A stretch of DNA of 64,000 bases from the NCBI RefSeq assembly GCF_039555335.1, contig NW_027305500.1:496001-560000 (forward strand), in the 5' to 3' direction. Positions 1 to 11,100 of the stretch are shown in pieces; within the stretch, counting starts at the first letter, position 1, and each line of letters begins with the position of its first letter. Source of the DNA: Amphiura filiformis (lineage: Eukaryota > Echinodermata > Ophiuroidea > Amphilepidida > Amphiuridae). Both the position numbers and the translations under genes were made by a program. Under the pieces are notes generated by a model. That model saw only the letters and a program-made list of their open reading frames with translations. It was not told the DNA's origin and made no database searches.

Positions 1-41
1 CAGAATTTGTATAGCAGAGTAACATCACCTCAACATGCTAA

Positions 42-455
42 TACACATGTCACTTGTATGACCCACCCTAGGACCCCCGGGGGATGTGCGTCATGGTTGG
101 GTCATTTACCAATCAATTAGTGACGCAGGGTACGGTCATTTACTCAATATGTGCGTCACAACACACCCCGAGGGGTGCGCCAGTGTCAGTCACTTTACCT
201 AGGTGCGTCAATGGTTAGGTGCATCAGTGTCAGTCAAAATACCTAAATGGTGAGTCAAATTTGCGTCATGAGGACAGTCATAATCCTTAACATGTGCGTC
301 ACAATTTTGACGAGGTGCTCAGTCATTGTCGGCAAATGTCCGTCATTGTTTAGACGCACATGTGGGTCATGGTATAGTTAAATCCGACGCACCTTTGTAA
401 AGTGACTCACCACCCCCGGGGGTCATGGGGTGGGTCATACAAGTGACACGTGTAT
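42..455. mobile_element. MITE-like element with about 26-bp terminal inverted repeats
   Basis: The left end (tacacatgtcacttgtatga, then ccacc) and the right end are near-perfect reverse complements, so the segment can fold on itself. The interior holds many short copies of GTGCGTCA and TGACGCA in both orientations, and CCCCCGGGGG lies just inside both ends. There is no transposase ORF. It looks like a non-autonomous DNA transposon; the superfamily is not evident because no clear target duplication is visible. Confidence 0.7.
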
Positions 456-469
456 AATTGACTAGAGAT

Positions 470-1232
470 ATCAAGTACCAATTTTTAACACCTTCAATCA
501 GACCTAATTAGGATCGGGCAGGTATCGGGTCACAACAACGTTAAGTGTTACGCTCACGCCCTATCCTGTGTGAATTCTGTAATGGAACCCTTTCATTATC
601 AAATCATACTGACCAAGTTCAAATTCTGGTGGCTTATCATCCTCAGTGTTCCTTGCTAACATGCAGAAAGGTGTGCAATATGATACATTGTGCCTCTCTA
701 AGTGGCCTCTCTCTCTGAGTCTTTATTGTAAGGACTGTAATATGATCCAAGACATGCTTTCACCTAAAGACCACATTCTCCTAAAGAATTTTTTTTCTTT
801 CCAAAGTTTCTGCATTTTTTTTTCACTCAAAGACCACGAGGCAGCTTATTTTGTTGAACTTCATTGTGTGATGTAGCTTGATGTCTCCCACCAGCCCTTA
901 ATAATGTCTACACAAAACCATACTGGCCCCTAATGTCTACCATACCTCTGCACTGGCATAGCTCTTCAGTGCTGAGGTGACAAGCAGTGTGATAGCCGCT
1001 TCGCAGCCGGCCACCTCTAAAACTGGAGCCTTTATACACCCAACAAGGAAAGTGAGCCCAAACTCATTTCACATAGGCGGATATGTATTTTATCTAACTT
1101 TTGATGGCAGAAGTACAAAAATTTATTAAACTAGGGTCATCTCTGCAACAATTTTTAGATACGCAATTGGGAAGTGGAATAGACACTGCCAAGGCGTCAT
1201 CTAGCATCACATATTCTGTTCATCATGTTCAT
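470..1232. other. Unannotated intergenic DNA
   Basis: AT-rich sequence with no gene, RNA or clear repeat that I can support. A 76-codon ORF at 646-876 is low in complexity (poly-T derived Phe/Ser runs) and has no recognisable domain, so it is not called. Confidence 0.5.
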
Positions 1233-1465
1233 GTTAATTGACCATATATTTACAGAGATAGTATCAAAGCTATCATTACAGTTTAAACAACTTTGGCTCA
1301 ACAAGCAAGCAGGCATTCTCATTTCAAATTGACCATACATGTGCAAAGATAGCAAGCAACTTTAATTAGCTCAACAAGCAAGCATTCTCAGCATTTCAAA
1401 TTTACCATACATATGCAAAGATAGTATCGAAGCTATCATGATTATTTTAACAACTCTGGCTCAGT
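1233..1465. repeat. Degenerate tandem repeat, about three units of 70-90 bp
   Basis: The words TGACCATA/TTACCATA, GCAAAGATAG, CAACAAGCAAGC and GCATTCTCA recur in the same order near 1238, 1329 and 1401. Spacing differs (91 and 72 bp), so units have gained or lost segments. No coding potential is seen. Confidence 0.6.
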
Positions 1466-2111
1466 GCACTTGTTAATAGAGGAAATCAGGTGATTAGCTG
1501 AAGGTATCGGGAGCTTAATCATTTGACGTCTTTACATTAAGGGCTTGATTAACTAATTATCACTTTGGCAACTGCGACATTAACTGAAGATGTAAGTTAA
1601 GAACATATCAAAGGTGTTTCTTTTATATCTTTGTTACTACCAGGACATTTTACTCAAGATAATTTGGCAACTTTTCTTCCTCTGTCAAGGTTTAGAACCC
1701 TTATCTGATTTATTTACGAAAATATGACCAAGACATTTTATGTTTAGAACATGATTATGGCATGCATACCCCAATATATGATCAAGAATGTTTCACTCTT
1801 AGAAAAAAAAGGGGGTGGTTGCTGAATGCTGAACTATCTGTATGTAGAACCCTCAAGAAAAAATGATTCTTGAAAATGGAAAGAACCCCAAACGGTTCTT
1901 TCTAACCTTCTTAGAACTGTTTTGTAGAACCATTTAAGGTTCTGCATACAGGAGAACTCAAGAACATTTTTTAGCTTCTAATTAGAACCTTTTAATTTTT
2001 TTGGCCCACACATATATATGTGGGGTTTATGTTATCATCCAAATGGTTGCCTGCCTGGTTGTTTGGCTGTCCGGTTCTTTGTTTGTTTGGTTGGCTGTCC
2101 GGGCGGAAGCA
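1466..2111. other. Intergenic DNA with an AGAACC/GGTTCT-rich patch
   Basis: Mostly featureless. Between about 1845 and 1990 the words AGAACC and GGTTCT occur repeatedly on both strands, so the patch can form several small hairpins. No protein or RNA gene is recognised. Confidence 0.4.
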
Positions 2112-2760
2112 AATTCATAAACCCACTCTGCAGCTCCAATACAATAACCGATCAACTTCATTATTATGTTTTCAGGGTTATTAGGAGTTAAGAAAACCTA
2201 ATAATGATAATATTGGATGGCTTATTTCGCATGATACCATAACATATCGGATTCGTCATACAAATATCGAACTTGCCGTTGGCTCGTCCGATATTTTTAT
2301 GACTCATCCGATATATTATGGTATCATGCTCAGCAATCCAATATTATATCACACTTGGTATGGGGATAGGATATAATGGTGGCTTGATATGCTGTATAAT
2401 TTTGTGTCATTTTATTTGGATATTCATGAATATTAATGCATATTTTGCCTACATTTTCATTAATCCACTCTGCATCTTAATCGCAATAACCGATCAACTT
2501 CATTATTATGTTTTCAGGGTTATTAGGAGTTAAGAAAACCTAATAATGATAATATTGATGGCTTATTTAGCATGATACCATAACATATCGGTTTGTCATA
2601 CAAATATCGAACTCGCCGCTGGCTCGTCCGATATTTTTATGACTCATCCGATATGTTATGGTATCATGCTCAGCAATCCAATATTATATCAAACTTGGTA
2701 TGGTGATTGGTATGGTGGCCTTATCTGCTGTATAGTTTTGTGTCATTTTATTTGTATAAT
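2112..2760. repeat. Tandem duplication, 342-bp unit, each with an internal palindrome
   Basis: Two direct copies are offset by 342 bp (aataaccgatcaacttcatt begins at 2143 and again at 2485). Each copy contains a roughly 130-bp inverted repeat (about 2216-2345 and 2556-2685), with GCATGATACCATAACATATC on one arm and its complement on the other. The palindrome looks like a MITE core; the flanking DNA was duplicated with it. Confidence 0.75.
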
Positions 2761-2800
2761 TTATAATGAATATTACTTAGCTTCTTTGCATATTGCATAC

Positions 2801-3402
2801 TAAACACAGCCAAATTAAAAAGTCTCCAGTAGTTCCATCCCTATTTAATCAGAGTCTGATGAGTTTATGGCAAAATAATTTATTTAATAATTTTCTATAC
2901 ACTTTCCTTTGAAGGTTGATACCAAATTTGATATTAAAAGTTTAATCACCGTGAGCATAGGAGCCATTGTTTGGAAATTTGTGCAATTTTAAAAATGACA
3001 AATTACGAATTGACCATGCAAAGGTCAATGCATGGTATCAGCTTATTATGTGGCCTGAAGCATGCCCGTACAGGAATCATTGTACACTTGCCTGCGCACA
3101 ATTGAAAGAGCGGGGTATTCGATTTGCATTTCGACATGCATGGGCAAACCTTTAACCTGCCTGCCTATTCAGGCGACGTAATTCTTGGTACTCACGCTAG
3201 CTCCGCTACGTGATACAATTCCCTATGTCATTTTTAAAATTGCACAAATTTCCAAACAAAGGTTCCTATATGCTCACGATGATTAAACTTTTGATATCAA
3301 ATTAGAAAATTATTATATTTATTATTTTGCCATAAACTCATCAGACTCTGATTAAATAGGGATGGAACTACTGGAGACTTTTTAATTTGGCTGTGTTTAT
3401 TT
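2801..3402. mobile_element. Long-terminal-inverted-repeat MITE (foldback type)
   Basis: About 190 bp at the left (from aaacacagccaaattaaaaa) recur in reverse complement at the right (ending aatttggctgtgttt). The 220-bp loop between the arms has no coding signal; a 62-codon ORF at 2967-3155 straddles arm and loop and is not credible. No target duplication was identified. Confidence 0.75.
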
Positions 3403-3712
3403 GTACTTGCAAACCTTTGTTATTAACACAACTTTGTGTGGGGGCCACCTTAATTACAAACCGCATACTGATTCTTTCCAATAATAAAGGTTAACAGATG
3501 ACTATGATGATGCCTGCAGCAAGTAATTAGGGCAAGCTTACTCCAAATGACAATGATGATGAGTTCTGGTAAACAAACCCTAATCACTGGTCATCTATAT
3601 AATCTTTAGGCAGTATGGTATCCATCCTCTTTGTCTATAGTACTTAATCCCCTCTAGTGACCCATCATATCAAAAATGAAAACATATACCTAATCAGATA
3701 AGATGAGAAAAG

Positions 3713-3960
3713 CAGGGTTGCCAAACCCAGCGATTTGGTAGCCCAATTAGGCGACTTTTGAAGATTTTTCCCATGACTTTTGACAATTTCCTGTCCCATA
3801 GAAACCAATGCTTAAGAAAAAAATTGGGCGACTTTTCAACTTTGGCTCCCGCAACTTTCGATAGTTTCCTGCCCCATAGAAACCAATGGGAAAGAGAAAA
3901 ATTGGGCGACTTTTCGATTATTTGACCTGTGATTTGGGCTGAAATCTTTTGGCAACCCTG
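3713..3960. mobile_element. hAT-type MITE with 8-bp target-site duplication
   Basis: The 248-bp element begins CAGGGTTGCCAA and ends with TTGGCAACCCTG. It is flanked by exact copies of GAGAAAAG at 3705-3712 and 3961-3968. An 8-bp duplication plus CAGGG-type termini is characteristic of the hAT superfamily. Inside, a segment of about 85 bp (cccatagaaaccaatg followed by attgggcgacttttc) is present twice. There is no ORF, so it is non-autonomous. A fragment of the same family lies near 31111-31153. Confidence 0.88.
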
Positions 3961-3968
3961 GAGAAAAG

Positions 3969-5100
3969 CTTTTCTCATCTTCTCTGACCTAATATATATG
4001 TTATGGGAAAGCAAAGTTATTTTAATAAATTTCTATTGTTTGTATTTTTACTTCTTTTGATTTCCAAAGAATTGCATAGGCTATTAATTAAATGGGAAGT
4101 CCCATGCTTAGTTATGGAATGCATGGCTTGCAATTTTGCTCATGCATGTATGATGTTGTTTATTTGTGTTCATATTGAGATGTGTCATGCGATGGCTATA
4201 TTAAAGCTTGTGTGCTTTTGAATAGCATATCTTTATGAATTATGAATTTATTTTTATAGCGTACTTATTTTAAAATGAATTAAAATGTTATAAACACATT
4301 TTGGTTTTATTCAGAAACATTTAAATGTCAGATTATTACAAAGGTCATGAAACATTTTTAAAACATTTTATGTGAAAAAGCACTAAACAACAACATTTGA
4401 AAAATGTTGTCAAATTGATATTGTAAAATATAGCAGGTTCGGGGCGAACATTTTTGCTAAATATTTTGTCAACACTTAACAGTATGTTACAATTTTTTGC
4501 ATTGATTTTTCAACATTTAAACGTTTTCTGTAAAATTTTATTTGTTTGCTGGTTGCTGCATGGGTAGGTGACAAAAAACCTATTCTATGGTTCCCAACCA
4601 ACCTGGCTTATGTTTGGGGTATATTATATTTGTATGCTTTGGTTAATTGGTCGTTTTTGGTTTGGTTTTTTTGTGGGTTTTTTGCCATTTTGTCCAAAAA
4701 TGGATTGATTTTGACTGTAAAAAAACAAGTAAACAAATGAATTGGATGTTTGTGATTTTTACGGGCATTTGCAACAACAAAAATGCCCAACAAACAAAAA
4801 TTGTTTGAATGGTCCATGCACCCATAGACCACACATTTGCTGTTTTGTTGGTGTTTCAAAAATCAAGCAATAATTGCGTGTGAATCTTCCTTTTGAAAAA
4901 ACACTGTCTTTTGGGCCCCCAAAAAAATCCCAGTAAAACTGGAAAAAAAATATGCTTGTTCCTGACTCCCTTAAATATGAATGCTTAATTCTGCCACGGG
5001 TGTTTCGTTGCCTTAGCCATCAAAGCTAAAATTTGTCTTCTGAAGCTAGCCCAATGACACTTTAATTATAGAATATGCCTATGCATGCATTCATTATTAA
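3969..5100. other. AT-rich intergenic DNA with a degraded family-C fragment
   Basis: About 4300-4553 carries diverged family-C words (catttaaatgtcag, aaacatttttaaaac, ending tttgtttgctgg), so it is probably an old copy of the palindromic element better preserved at 27.2-27.9 kb. The rest shows poly-T/poly-A runs and no supportable gene. Confidence 0.45.
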
Positions 5101-5146
5101 AATTTATAGAAGATTTATGACGTATGTTTTCTTATGTATTTTACAG

Positions 5147-5218
5147 ATGAACAATATCTACACGGAACTCCTGGCTAAAATAGAAACCAGCAAACTGACA
5201 AGTAACATGGAAGAATGA
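5147..5218 (+). CDS. Candidate terminal exon (unrecognised protein)
   Basis: A pyrimidine-rich acceptor (cttatgtattttacag) is followed at once by 23 open codons, MNNIYTELLAKIETSKLTSN then MEE, and a TGA stop. The peptide is polar and helical in character, unlike the low-complexity translations around it. It could be the last coding exon of a gene whose other exons lie upstream or outside the window. No family is recognised. A second candidate exon at 9694-9752 has a similar spacing of Asn-Asn, Thr, Leu and Lys, which may be chance. No transcript support can be seen here, so confidence is low. Confidence 0.25.
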   Translation: MNNIYTELLAKIETSKLTSNMEE

Positions 5219-5353
5219 ACTGCCTGGAATATATGAAGACTTCAATGCAATGAAAAAATTGTACATTTTGATGAGTAGATTTGTGTGTTGATTCTTTTAT
5301 AGTTTCATGACTGAAATGATGATTTTGAACACAGAACACTTGCATACAGTTTC

Positions 5354-5635
5354 AGTGCCAGGGCAGGGGGAAAATCCCCCTAGTCAGAATGCTTGTGCCC
5401 CCCCCAGTAAAAACCCAAATTACAAATATTGCCACTTTTGGCCACAATTTTGTGCAGATTCACACATATTTCATGTAAATGTTTTACAATTTTTTTTCAC
5501 CAGGCTTTCCTGTGTGTCAAATCTTGTTTTTGTGCTCAGGCATGAAAATTTTCCTTAAATTTAAAAGGAATTCTTTTTTGGGGGTGGGCAGGGCAGCTGC
5601 CCCACCCCCCCCTTGCCCCTGGCTACACCACTGTT
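5354..5635. mobile_element. Degraded hAT-like MITE ending in GGCTACACCACTG
   Basis: The right end (cccctggctacaccactg) matches the terminal repeat of the well-preserved element at 25612-25901. The left end near 5354 (cagtgccagggcaggggg) looks like the opposite terminus with a small deletion. No matching target duplication is visible, so boundaries are approximate. Confidence 0.5.
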
Positions 5636-5707
5636 TCAATTGCAAAATAATCACTACAAGTGTGTGTCTGTACAGACGGAAAACCACCAACATCACTAAT
5701 TGCAGAG

Positions 5708-6172
5708 TCCCAGCAAACACAAAATGTTTTACAGAAAATGAATACAATGTCGGGTTACATAAAAGGTATAAAATGTTTTATACACATTCAGAAAACAATT
5801 TTTTAGAACTTGCTGCAAAATATTATTAAGGAATCAGGTAGCAACGTTTGTAAAGTATTCTTTGTGGGACTGAGAGCACATCAAAAGCACTAAATTGCAT
5901 TTTGAATTCAATGAATGTCCTTCTGATATTTTTAGAAATTTGTGATATAACACAAATTTTATGGTAAATTATTAAAAATTGATATTTTTTTATATTTTTG
6001 ATATTTAACAGTACTCAAAGTATAAAAATAGACAACAGTTTAAAAATCCTGTTGCAGCGCTTTTTTTCTATCAAACATTGTAATAATCGTTATTTAAATA
6101 TTTTTACCAAAACCATAGCGCATTTGTAACACATTTATAACATTTTAAAAACAATTTTGTGTTTGCTGGAGG
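5708..6172. mobile_element. Family-C palindromic element with nested family-A fragment
   Basis: It starts CCCAGCAAACACAAAATG and ends TTTTGTGTTTGCTGGAG, the terminal words of family C. Inside, about 5826-6060 (ttctttgtgggactgagagc and onward) matches the left half of the family-A element at 24850-25380. There is no transposase ORF. Neither element is intact. Confidence 0.65.
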
Positions 6173-6590
6173 TGTGATAAAAAACCTGCAATTTGCAACA
6201 TCATTTTTGATGGTTTTCTGTCCAGTGAATCACTAATTAATAGTGGTAACACTAACACCTTAACTTTTTCACATCTTTTCACACTTCCTGTGCAGCAATA
6301 AGGAATTATGCAGTATGGCACTACATTATGAAATTTGTGGATTGACATAACTGTAAGTTTAATTTGTCAAGATATATATTTTTAGTGCAGTATTTTTGGT
6401 TTCTGCTGACAGCTTTATAGTAGCTTATAATATACTGCAGCAAATGCTATAAATTCAGGAATGGATGTGTCAAGAAAATTGAAATGATCCTGTTCTTTGT
6501 TTCTAAGTTTATTCAAAGATAGAGAAGATAGGGGAGAAAGTCTTCTCATAGGGGGCCAGCTGCCACCCCATTTGGCCCCCTTGGCTACGC
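6173..6590. other. Unannotated intergenic DNA
   Basis: No gene or clear element. About 6540-6595 (gggggccagctgccacccca, cttggctacgccc) resembles the inner ends of the CAGTGGCGTAGCC hAT-like elements and may be a remnant. Confidence 0.35.
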
Positions 6591-6782
6591 CCACTTCAAT
6601 TCCTTCCCTCCCCTCGTCCCCTTCTCCCCTCTCCTCTCCTGTCCTCTTCTCTCCTTGCATCTGCTCTTCTCTCCCCATCCTTTCCTCTCCTCCCATCTCC
6701 CCTCCCCCTTGTCTCCTCTCCTTCCCTACTGTCTCCTCTCCTAGGCTCTCCTACCCTCACCTACCCCCACCTACCCCCTGAA
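6591..6782. repeat. Polypyrimidine/polypurine tract
   Basis: About 190 bp almost entirely C and T on the plus strand, built of CCTCTCC/TCTCC-type units. Such tracts can adopt triplex or other non-B structures. The overlapping open frames on both strands (Pro/Ser/Leu-rich or Gly/Glu/Arg-rich) are by-products of composition. Confidence 0.8.
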
Positions 6783-7070
6783 CCCCTATGCTTAGACCTG
6801 ATAAAAACACTACAAAACCTGCTTTTTAAACTTCTCTTGATTGCTTACAATGAAGCCAGGCTATGAAGTTAGATTGCTTTAATTATCCCAGTTAAACATG
6901 CAACGTTTTATACAGAAAAGGTTTAAAAATGTCAGGTTCTATAAAGGGTATAAAAACGTTTTAGTAATATTTGCCAAACATTTTTTGAAACGTGATGCAA
7001 AACATTCAGAATGTTATTCTGTTGACAAAATATTTTGCAAAATGTTTGCCCAAAATATTTCACAATAACT

Positions 7071-7426
7071 AGTAGGTGATGTTGACATACCTCAATGATG
7101 TTTCGTGTATCGCAGCACTTTGTCAAATTGAATGACCAGCTTTGACCTTTCTCGTCTGTTGCTTCCTGTTTGTAGCAGACGTAGATGGCGCTGGTAGTAA
7201 TTAACTGATCATAAATGTGCGGAAGGAAGTAGTTGCCACAATCCCTGTTGAGTGTATGAACCTGCCCCCTCTTTCGTATCCAAATTGATTCTTTTATATG
7301 TCGTATTTTCCTGTTGGTTTCAATGTCTCTTATTTTTGCTTCGTCCCATCAAAGCTGGTCATTCAATTTGAGAAAGTGGTGTGATACAGCAAGAAACGTC
7401 ATTGAGGTATGTCAACATCACCTACT
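7071..7426. mobile_element. 356-bp palindromic MITE (TIR AGTAGGTGATGTTGACATAC)
   Basis: The first 34 bp and last 34 bp are reverse complements with a single difference, and matching sequence continues inward (caaattgaatgaccagcttt against aaagctggtcattcaatttg). The outer family-C element resumes after it. No ORF and no unambiguous target duplication. Confidence 0.8.
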
Positions 7427-7540
7427 TTAATATTGGATTTGTTTTAGAACCTTGTAAATAATTTCAATCGGACAATCCTGATGAATCTATTTGCGGATTT
7501 CACAATAACGTTTTAAAAACGTTCTCATGATCTATATATA

Positions 7541-9098
7541 ATAGACTATGGGACATGGGCATTTATCTTTCACTTCCGTAGTCCACTCTTGGGCAGAACA
7601 TAAAAACATAACAAATCAAGAGTAAATATATGTCTGAATTAATATCCAAAAAGTTCCCACGCTTTTACTTTACTCATTTAGGAGTTATTTGGGGTTTAAA
7701 ATGTGTTTTTTTTTTTTTTTTTTATTTTTGCCCAAAAATGTCAAATATTAAAATAGCTGTAACTTTAAAAAATAAATTGAGTAGACATTTCATTTCTATT
7801 GTAGATGTTACATGTCAAACACTGGTGAATAAAAATGTCATAGCACAACTCTAAAATATAAAAAAATGGCAAAAACCATATTTTTGTGCTATTTTGGCCA
7901 TTTTGACCTAAAAATTTAATTTTGCATGGGAAAAAAAATAAATATATATTTTCTTGATTTCTTGATATCTCATTATATCAACCTAGTTATTCTGAACAAA
8001 AAAGTTAATGATGGTGAATGTCTGTGACCTATAGTTTTTGATCTATGGCCCTTTCAAATTCACATATGGACTAAAATAGCATGTTTTTGTCAATTTTTCC
8101 AATATTAGGCTGAAAATGGTACTTTTTGTAATTTTAACAACATTTTCAGTGTTTGGAAAGTGGGAACTTCACATATATTATGGATATATTATAGTACTTT
8201 CATTTTAAGCTAGTTGTAGATCCACTGGTAGCTCGGTTTCCATGGCAGAAGCAATTATATCGTCAATTTTACTACTTTCAATGCAGCAAAATCATTTTAG
8301 TCATCATTTTACTGCATTGAAAGTAGATAAAATTGCTGCTACCACGGTAGTGGGCATACTAGTGGATCTTGAAATAGCTTAACATTAAAGTACAATTACA
8401 TGTTCATATTATTAAGTGAAGTTCCCACTTTCCAAAAACTAACAAGTTGGTTAAAATGGCCATAAAGGACCATTTTGGCGTAATATTGGAAATATTGAAC
8501 AAAAACATGCTATTTTAGTCCATATATGAATTTGAAAGGGCCATAGATCAAAAACTATAGGTCACAGACATTCACCATCATTAACTTTTTTGTTCAGAAT
8601 AACTAGGTTGACATAATGACATATTTTTTAAATCAATACAATTTATTTATTTATTAAATATTTATTTTTTTCCCCATGCAAAAATTACATTTTTAGCTCA
8701 AAAATGGCCGAAATAGCACAAAAATATGGTTTTTGCCATTTTTTTTTATATTTTAGAGTTGTGCTGTGACATTTTTATTCACCAGTGTTAGACATCCATG
8801 TAATATGTAACATCTACAATAGAAATGAAATTTCTACTCAATTTATTTTGAAAGTTACAGCTATTTAAATATTTGACATTTTTGGGCAAAAATGGAAAAA
8901 AATCTTTAAAAACACATTTTTAACCCCAAATAACTCCTAAATTACACAGTAACGTACAACTTTTGAAAGTGGGAAATGTTATATTATTGATCAGTGATAT
9001 AATAGCTATATTTTCATGTATAAACCATCCTCTACCCAGAAAGGGAGAACGAAAACTACTTTCTGAAGCACTTAGCAAGCCTTGTCCCATGGTCTATA
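7541..9098. mobile_element. 1.56-kb near-complete palindrome (foldback element)
   Basis: The segment runs from atagactatgggac to gtcccatggtctat. Arms of about 700 bp match in reverse complement through many landmarks, for example gaatgtctgtgacctatagt against the complementary block near 8550-8570. The centre is near 8290-8320. There is no ORF of note; the interior is AT-rich with poly-A/T runs. It interrupts family-C sequence (tctatatata on the left, aacccgacattta on the right). Confidence 0.85.
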
Positions 9099-9116
9099 AC
9101 CCGACATTTAATTAAG

Positions 9117-9600
9117 AAATAAAGGGTAATGCATTATCCTTTACACGAAAATAATGTGTCCGAGGCAGTAAAAACGTAGATAATGGGTGAGGCGCAGCCG
9201 AACCCATTATTTAAACGTTTTTACTGCCGAGGACCCATTATTTGCGTGTAAAGGATAATGCTGCACCCTTTATTTCTATTCTATTACCACAAAATAGTGC
9301 GATTTAAAGAGAAAATATCACATTTTTGCCCAAATATTTTAAGTTGTTTACCTCAAGGTGGAGCGCCTACGCGTAGCCAAAGCGTAAGCGATTATTGCAG
9401 AACGCATAACCAAGCATAATGCTTTGCGTACAATGCGTAACGACGCTAATATACTGCATCGCGCTTTGCTGTGCGCTGTGATGCGAGAAGATTCAGAAGA
9501 ACATAAAGTTTGTTGCCCTGGCCACTTTTAATTAATGGTCTTTCACGTGACGCGTTTCAACAAATCACAGTGCGCGATTTTGAATAATGGGTCGTGGGTG
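9117..9600. mobile_element. Inserted element with a 170-bp terminal hairpin
   Basis: About 9117-9285 is an inverted repeat: AATAAAGGGTAATGCATTATCC with GTAAAAACGT on one side, the complement on the other, and GAGGCGCAGCCGAACCC near the centre. The rest (9290-9600) is locally rich in GCG/CGC words and ends with ataatgggtcgtgggtgtaa, which echoes the hairpin. No ORF. The right boundary is approximate. Confidence 0.55.
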
Positions 9601-9693
9601 TAATAGAATTGTTATTAACATGTTGTGAATAAACGTTTTACAAACATTTTTGTGTTTTTTATGATACTACATACTTTTTTTTTTTTTGTATAG

Positions 9694-9752
9694 TTCAGAA
9701 CAATAATATACGTACAGACCTGTCAGAGAAAGAAGTAGTACCCAATTTCAAG
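9694..9752 (+). CDS. Candidate internal exon (unrecognised protein)
   Basis: A 13-T tract followed by gtatag gives a strong acceptor, and AAG|gtaaag gives a strong donor 59 bp later. One frame is open, starting two bases into the exon: QNNNIRTDLSEKEVVPNFK, ending on a codon boundary at the donor. The other two frames contain stops. The signals are good, but one short exon cannot establish a gene and I do not recognise the peptide. It could be a pseudo-exon next to the family-C end. Confidence 0.3.
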
Positions 9753-10090
9753 GTAAAGGCTGCTGTCAGATAATATTTTGCTATGTCACATGTATTTATG
9801 TCACATGCATTACTTTCAATGTTTATCCGGCGGCAGTCGTTCACCTGACAGGAACTTAAATACTACCTGCTTTCGTAAAGTAATGGGAAAGAAATTGTTT
9901 TGAAACCAGGAAGTTTCATCTATGTTTTGGTGACAAACATTTCCTTTTAATACCCTGAAAGTGAAACATCACTGAACATGATGAAACATGATTGATTGTA
10001 TTGAAAAATGTTCATAATTATCTTAACTATGCATTATATTGATCAGCTCGTATTAGGCGGGAATGTTAGGCTTTTACTACACCGAAAAGT
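9753..10090. other. Unannotated intergenic DNA
   Basis: No gene or repeat that I can support. The words ctgtcag and ctgacag with nearby acttaaatactacc suggest a weak, degraded inverted repeat around 9718-9870. Confidence 0.35.
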
Positions 10091-10638
10091 ACAGGGTGTC
10101 CCAAAAGTCTCGATACCTTTTTAAACCATTGTATCTTTAAGAAGAAATAGTATACAGAAAATATGAAAACATATTTAGAAAGAGGACATTTGGGCAATTT
10201 TTTTGGTATCAAACTTGCTAATATTTGCATGTTGTAGTATGAAGATACGAGCAAATGTTTATCATATTGGAAAATCGTTCTTTCAACCGGAGAAACAAAA
10301 ACACTTAATTAAATGCAAACGAATTGTCAAATTAACACCCTCTTCTGCATTTGCTCACAATCCTAACAAAGTGACTTGGTAATTTTCCTTATCTCAAGGA
10401 TTTTATAATGTTTTGATTGAGTTGATACCCCTATCATTACTGAATTGTCACATTGAAACTCCCCTTTTCATGCTAAGTCAGAAGACATTATGCATGAATA
10501 TAGCGCATATGCAAAAAATGGTCAATGGGAACAAATCACCAGGAACATTGTCAAATTGAAACACCATTCGCAACAACTTCACATTATTTTTATTTTGTTC
10601 TTCCGTAGTTTGGACTTTTTTTTTGTTTTGCAAGTAGT

Positions 10639-11070
10639 CTATTCGAATATGTTCAAGATGTCCATCATATAAATGCGCACACTTTTTCTGCATACTCTGA
10701 CGGTGAAGTACTGAATGACGCTTCTGCAAGTGTCTCTTTCAAGTTTTCTTATCTCACTCTTTATGTTTTCCTTCATGTCGGGTATGCTGCGAGGTTTTGT
10801 GCTATACACTCGGTCTTTGAGATAACCCCACAGAAAAAAATCAGGTTGACTTAAATCCGGAGAATGAGGTGGCCACGTTTGATCAGTTTTGAGGAACATG
10901 CTCTTCTCATGGAAACAATTTTCAAGCCATTGGAGAGTCACTTTGGCTGTGTGTGGAGTCGCACCACCCTGTTGAAACCCATTGTTTTGCTCTGCTACCC
11001 CCCCCCCCCCATTCCATTCAAGCGCATTCAAGCGGTTTGTTTTTGCACAGTGCTGACATTTTGTATGCAC
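10639..11070 (-). pseudogene. Mariner-like transposase, C-terminal half
   Basis: About 110 codons match the C-terminal part of Tc1/mariner DDE transposases: QQGGATPHTA, then WLENCF, WPPHSPDLSQPDFFLWG and YLKDRVYSTKP. The family normally has QQDGA at the second catalytic acid; here it is Gly, so the copy is inactive. The Asp in SPDLSQPDFF marks the third catalytic position. The first 30 or so codons of the open frame run through a 13-base C tract and are not family-like. The protein would cut and join DNA in the nucleus; this is a relic. Confidence 0.8.
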
Positions 11071-11100
11071 GAATAAGTGATAAATGGCATTGTATCAACA

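Larger units (their letters stand above)
6888..9663. mobile_element. Family-C element broken up by nested insertions
   Basis: Family-C sequence is found in pieces: 6888-7070 (cccagttaaacatgcaacg, then aaatgtcaggttctataaag), 7427-7540, 9099-9116 (aacccgacatttaattaa) and about 9601-9663 (gtgaataaacgttttacaaa, then tttttgtgttttt). The gaps are filled by the elements at 7071-7426, 7541-9098 and about 9117-9600. This order indicates at least three later insertions into one old element. Confidence 0.6.

Noticed and set aside
6415..6781. 93- and 94-codon ORFs on opposite strands
   Set aside because: Both derive from the polypyrimidine tract and are low in complexity.
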